DNA from: Malacoplasma penetrans HF-2
Lineage (GTDB): Bacteria > Bacillota_I > Bacilli_A > Mycoplasmatales > Mycoplasmoidaceae
NCBI RefSeq assembly: GCF_000011225.1
Contig: NC_004432.1
Span: 62,001 to 126,000, forward strand
Length of the DNA: 64,000 bases
Reading direction: 5' to 3'
Made by a program: the position numbers and the translations under genes. The notes beneath the pieces are model-generated. The model worked only from the letters and a program-made list of their open reading frames with translations, did not search any database and was not told the DNA's origin. Positions 62,836 to 64,000 of the stretch are shown piece after piece (position 1 is the stretch's first letter; each line of letters opens with the position of its first letter).

Positions 62836-64000
62836 ATGGCAAAAGAAATTAAATTTTCAGATTCAGCAAGAAATAAATTATTTAATGGTGTTCAACAATT
62901 GTTTGATGCTGTTAAAGTAACGATGGGACCAAGAGGAAGAAATGTATTAATCCAAAAATCTTATGGTGCACCAGTAATTACAAAAGATGGTGTTTCAGTT
63001 GCTAAAGAAGTAGATTTAACTAACCCAATTGAAAACATGGGAGCTCAACTTGTAAAAGATGTTGCTTCTAAAACTGCAGATGAAGCAGGGGATGGAACAA
63101 CAACTGCTACAGTTTTAGCTTATGGAGTTTTTAAAGAAGGTTTAAGAAATGTAATTTCAGGAGCTAACCCAATTGAGATTAAAAGAGGGATGGATAAAAC
63201 TGTAAATGCAATTGTTAATGAACTAAATAAATCTAGTAAAAAAATTGCAAGAAAAGATGAAATCATCCAAGTTGCTACAATTTCGGCAAACTCTGATAAA
63301 AAAATTGGTGAACTAATTGCTAATGCAATGGAAAAAGTAGGAAGTGATGGAGTAATTACTGTTGAAGAAGCAAAAGGTATTAATGATGAATTAACAGTAG
63401 TTGAAGGAATGCAATTTGATAGAGGATATATTTCTCCTTATTTTGTAACTGATACTAATAAGATGATTGCAAAATTAGAAAATCCTTACATTTTAATTAC
63501 TGACAAAAAAGTTTCTTCTATTAAAGATATTCTTCCAATTCTTGAAGAAATTATGAAAACAGGAAGACCTTTATTAATTATTGCTGATGATGTTGATGGA
63601 GAAGCATTAACGACATTAGTAGTAAATAAAATGAGAGGTGTATTTAATGTTGTTGCAGTTAAAGCGCCAGAATTTGGTGATAAAAGAAAACAAGTATTAG
63701 AAGATATTGCTATTCTTACTGGTGGTTCTTTTGTAACTGATGATTTAGGAATCTCTTTTGATAAAGTAACTTTACAAGACTTAGGACAAGCTGAAAGTGT
63801 TGTTATTGATAAAGATAATTCAACTATTGTTAAAGGTAAAGGTTTAGAATCTCAAATTAAAGAAAGAATTTCTAAAATTAAAACTGCTATTGAAATGACT
63901 GATAGTGACTATGACAAAGATAGTTTAAGAAATAGACTTGCTAAATTAAATAAAGGTGTTGCAGTTATAAAAGTTGGAGCAGTTAGTGAAGTTGAATTAA
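62836..64000 (+). CDS. groL: Chaperonin GroEL (N-terminal part)
   Basis: GroEL is the double-ring folding chaperonin. The visible 388 residues start [20 protein letters not shown] and include [19 protein letters not shown], the ATP-site [16 protein letters not shown] and the apical domain with [19 protein letters not shown] and the later [16 protein letters not shown]. The frame runs off the window end. GGAG at 62825-62828 precedes the ATG. Co-transcribed with groES. Confidence 0.97.
   Translation, partial: MAKEIKFSDSARNKLFNGVQQLFDAVKVTMGPRGRNVLIQKSYGAPVITKDGVSVAKEVDLTNPIENMGAQLVKDVASKTADEAGDGTTTATVLAYGVFKEGLRNVISGANPIEIKRGMDKTVNAIVNELNKSSKKIARKDEIIQVATISANSDKKIGELIANAMEKVGSDGVITVEEAKGINDELTVVEGMQFDRGYISPYFVTDTNKMIAKLENPYILITDKKVSSIKDILPILEEIMKTGRPLLIIADDVDGEALTTLVVNKMRGVFNVVAVKAPEFGDKRKQVLEDIAILTGGSFVTDDLGISFDKVTLQDLGQAESVVIDKDNSTIVKGKGLESQIKERISKIKTAIEMTDSDYDKDSLRNRLAKLNKGVAVIKVGAVSEVEL

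Overview
The window is chromosomal DNA of a mollicute. About 50 genes are read across in-frame TGA codons that fall where conserved tryptophans belong (pyrG, atpA, prfA, tkt, pyk, rpoB, rpoC, nrdF), so UGA is Trp (genetic code 4). Base composition is very AT-rich. The gene set fits the large-genome penetrans/iowae (Malacoplasma) lineage better than the small pneumoniae-type genomes: pyrG, dxs, groESL with hrcA, an OmpR-type regulator, a complete F1Fo operon and very large FtsX-type membrane proteins. The species call is inference.

Layout. 1-735: end of lepA. 845-3916: pyrG, rbgA and a short DprA-like gene. 4016-12056: one F1Fo ATP synthase operon in the order atpI-like, B, E, F, H, A, G, D, C; atpD carries an acidic N-terminal extension of about 296 residues. 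12156-12443: rpmE. 12531-16258: tightly packed prfA-prmC-tsaC-rpiB plus an orphan OmpR-type regulator with a degenerate receiver. 16521-17102: DJ-1/PfpI protein lacking the nucleophilic Cys. 17238-20618: hrcA, an unknown overlapping gene and dxs. 20797-22031: an Abi-type HEPN protein facing an S1-like RNA-binding gene across a shared terminator. 22059-25998: nfu, tkt, pyk. 26217-35181: rpoB-rpoC then rplM-rpsI. 35245-36852: a gene-poor island with a four-copy 24-bp tandem repeat, hairpins, one small ORF and decayed coding sequence that may come from an insertion sequence. 36853-37674: HAD phosphatase. 38051-41732 (minus): nrdF-nrdI-nrdE, where NrdF has the V-P-K substitutions of metal-free class Ie proteins. 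42012-52956: two tandem paralogous FtsX-type proteins of about 1790 residues. 53033-56875 (minus): two predicted coiled-coil proteins, an ECF S-component-like protein and a MATE exporter. 57066-58202: metK. 58286-62313 (minus): a membrane protein and an ABC ATPase/permease pair. 62534-64000: groES-groEL behind a degenerate CIRCE element, with groEL cut by the window end.

How it fits together: translation termination and modification (RF1 with PrmC, TsaC), transcription (RpoB/C), ribosome assembly (RbgA, L13, S9, L31), carbon metabolism (RpiB, transketolase, pyruvate kinase, DXS), nucleotide supply (PyrG, NrdEFI) and energy conversion (F1Fo) form the core. The accessory content is the giant membrane proteins, exporters, Abi protein, degenerate regulator and repeat island. 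HrcA and its probable target site at groES are both in the window. Most transcription units end in clear hairpin-plus-T terminators, listed individually.
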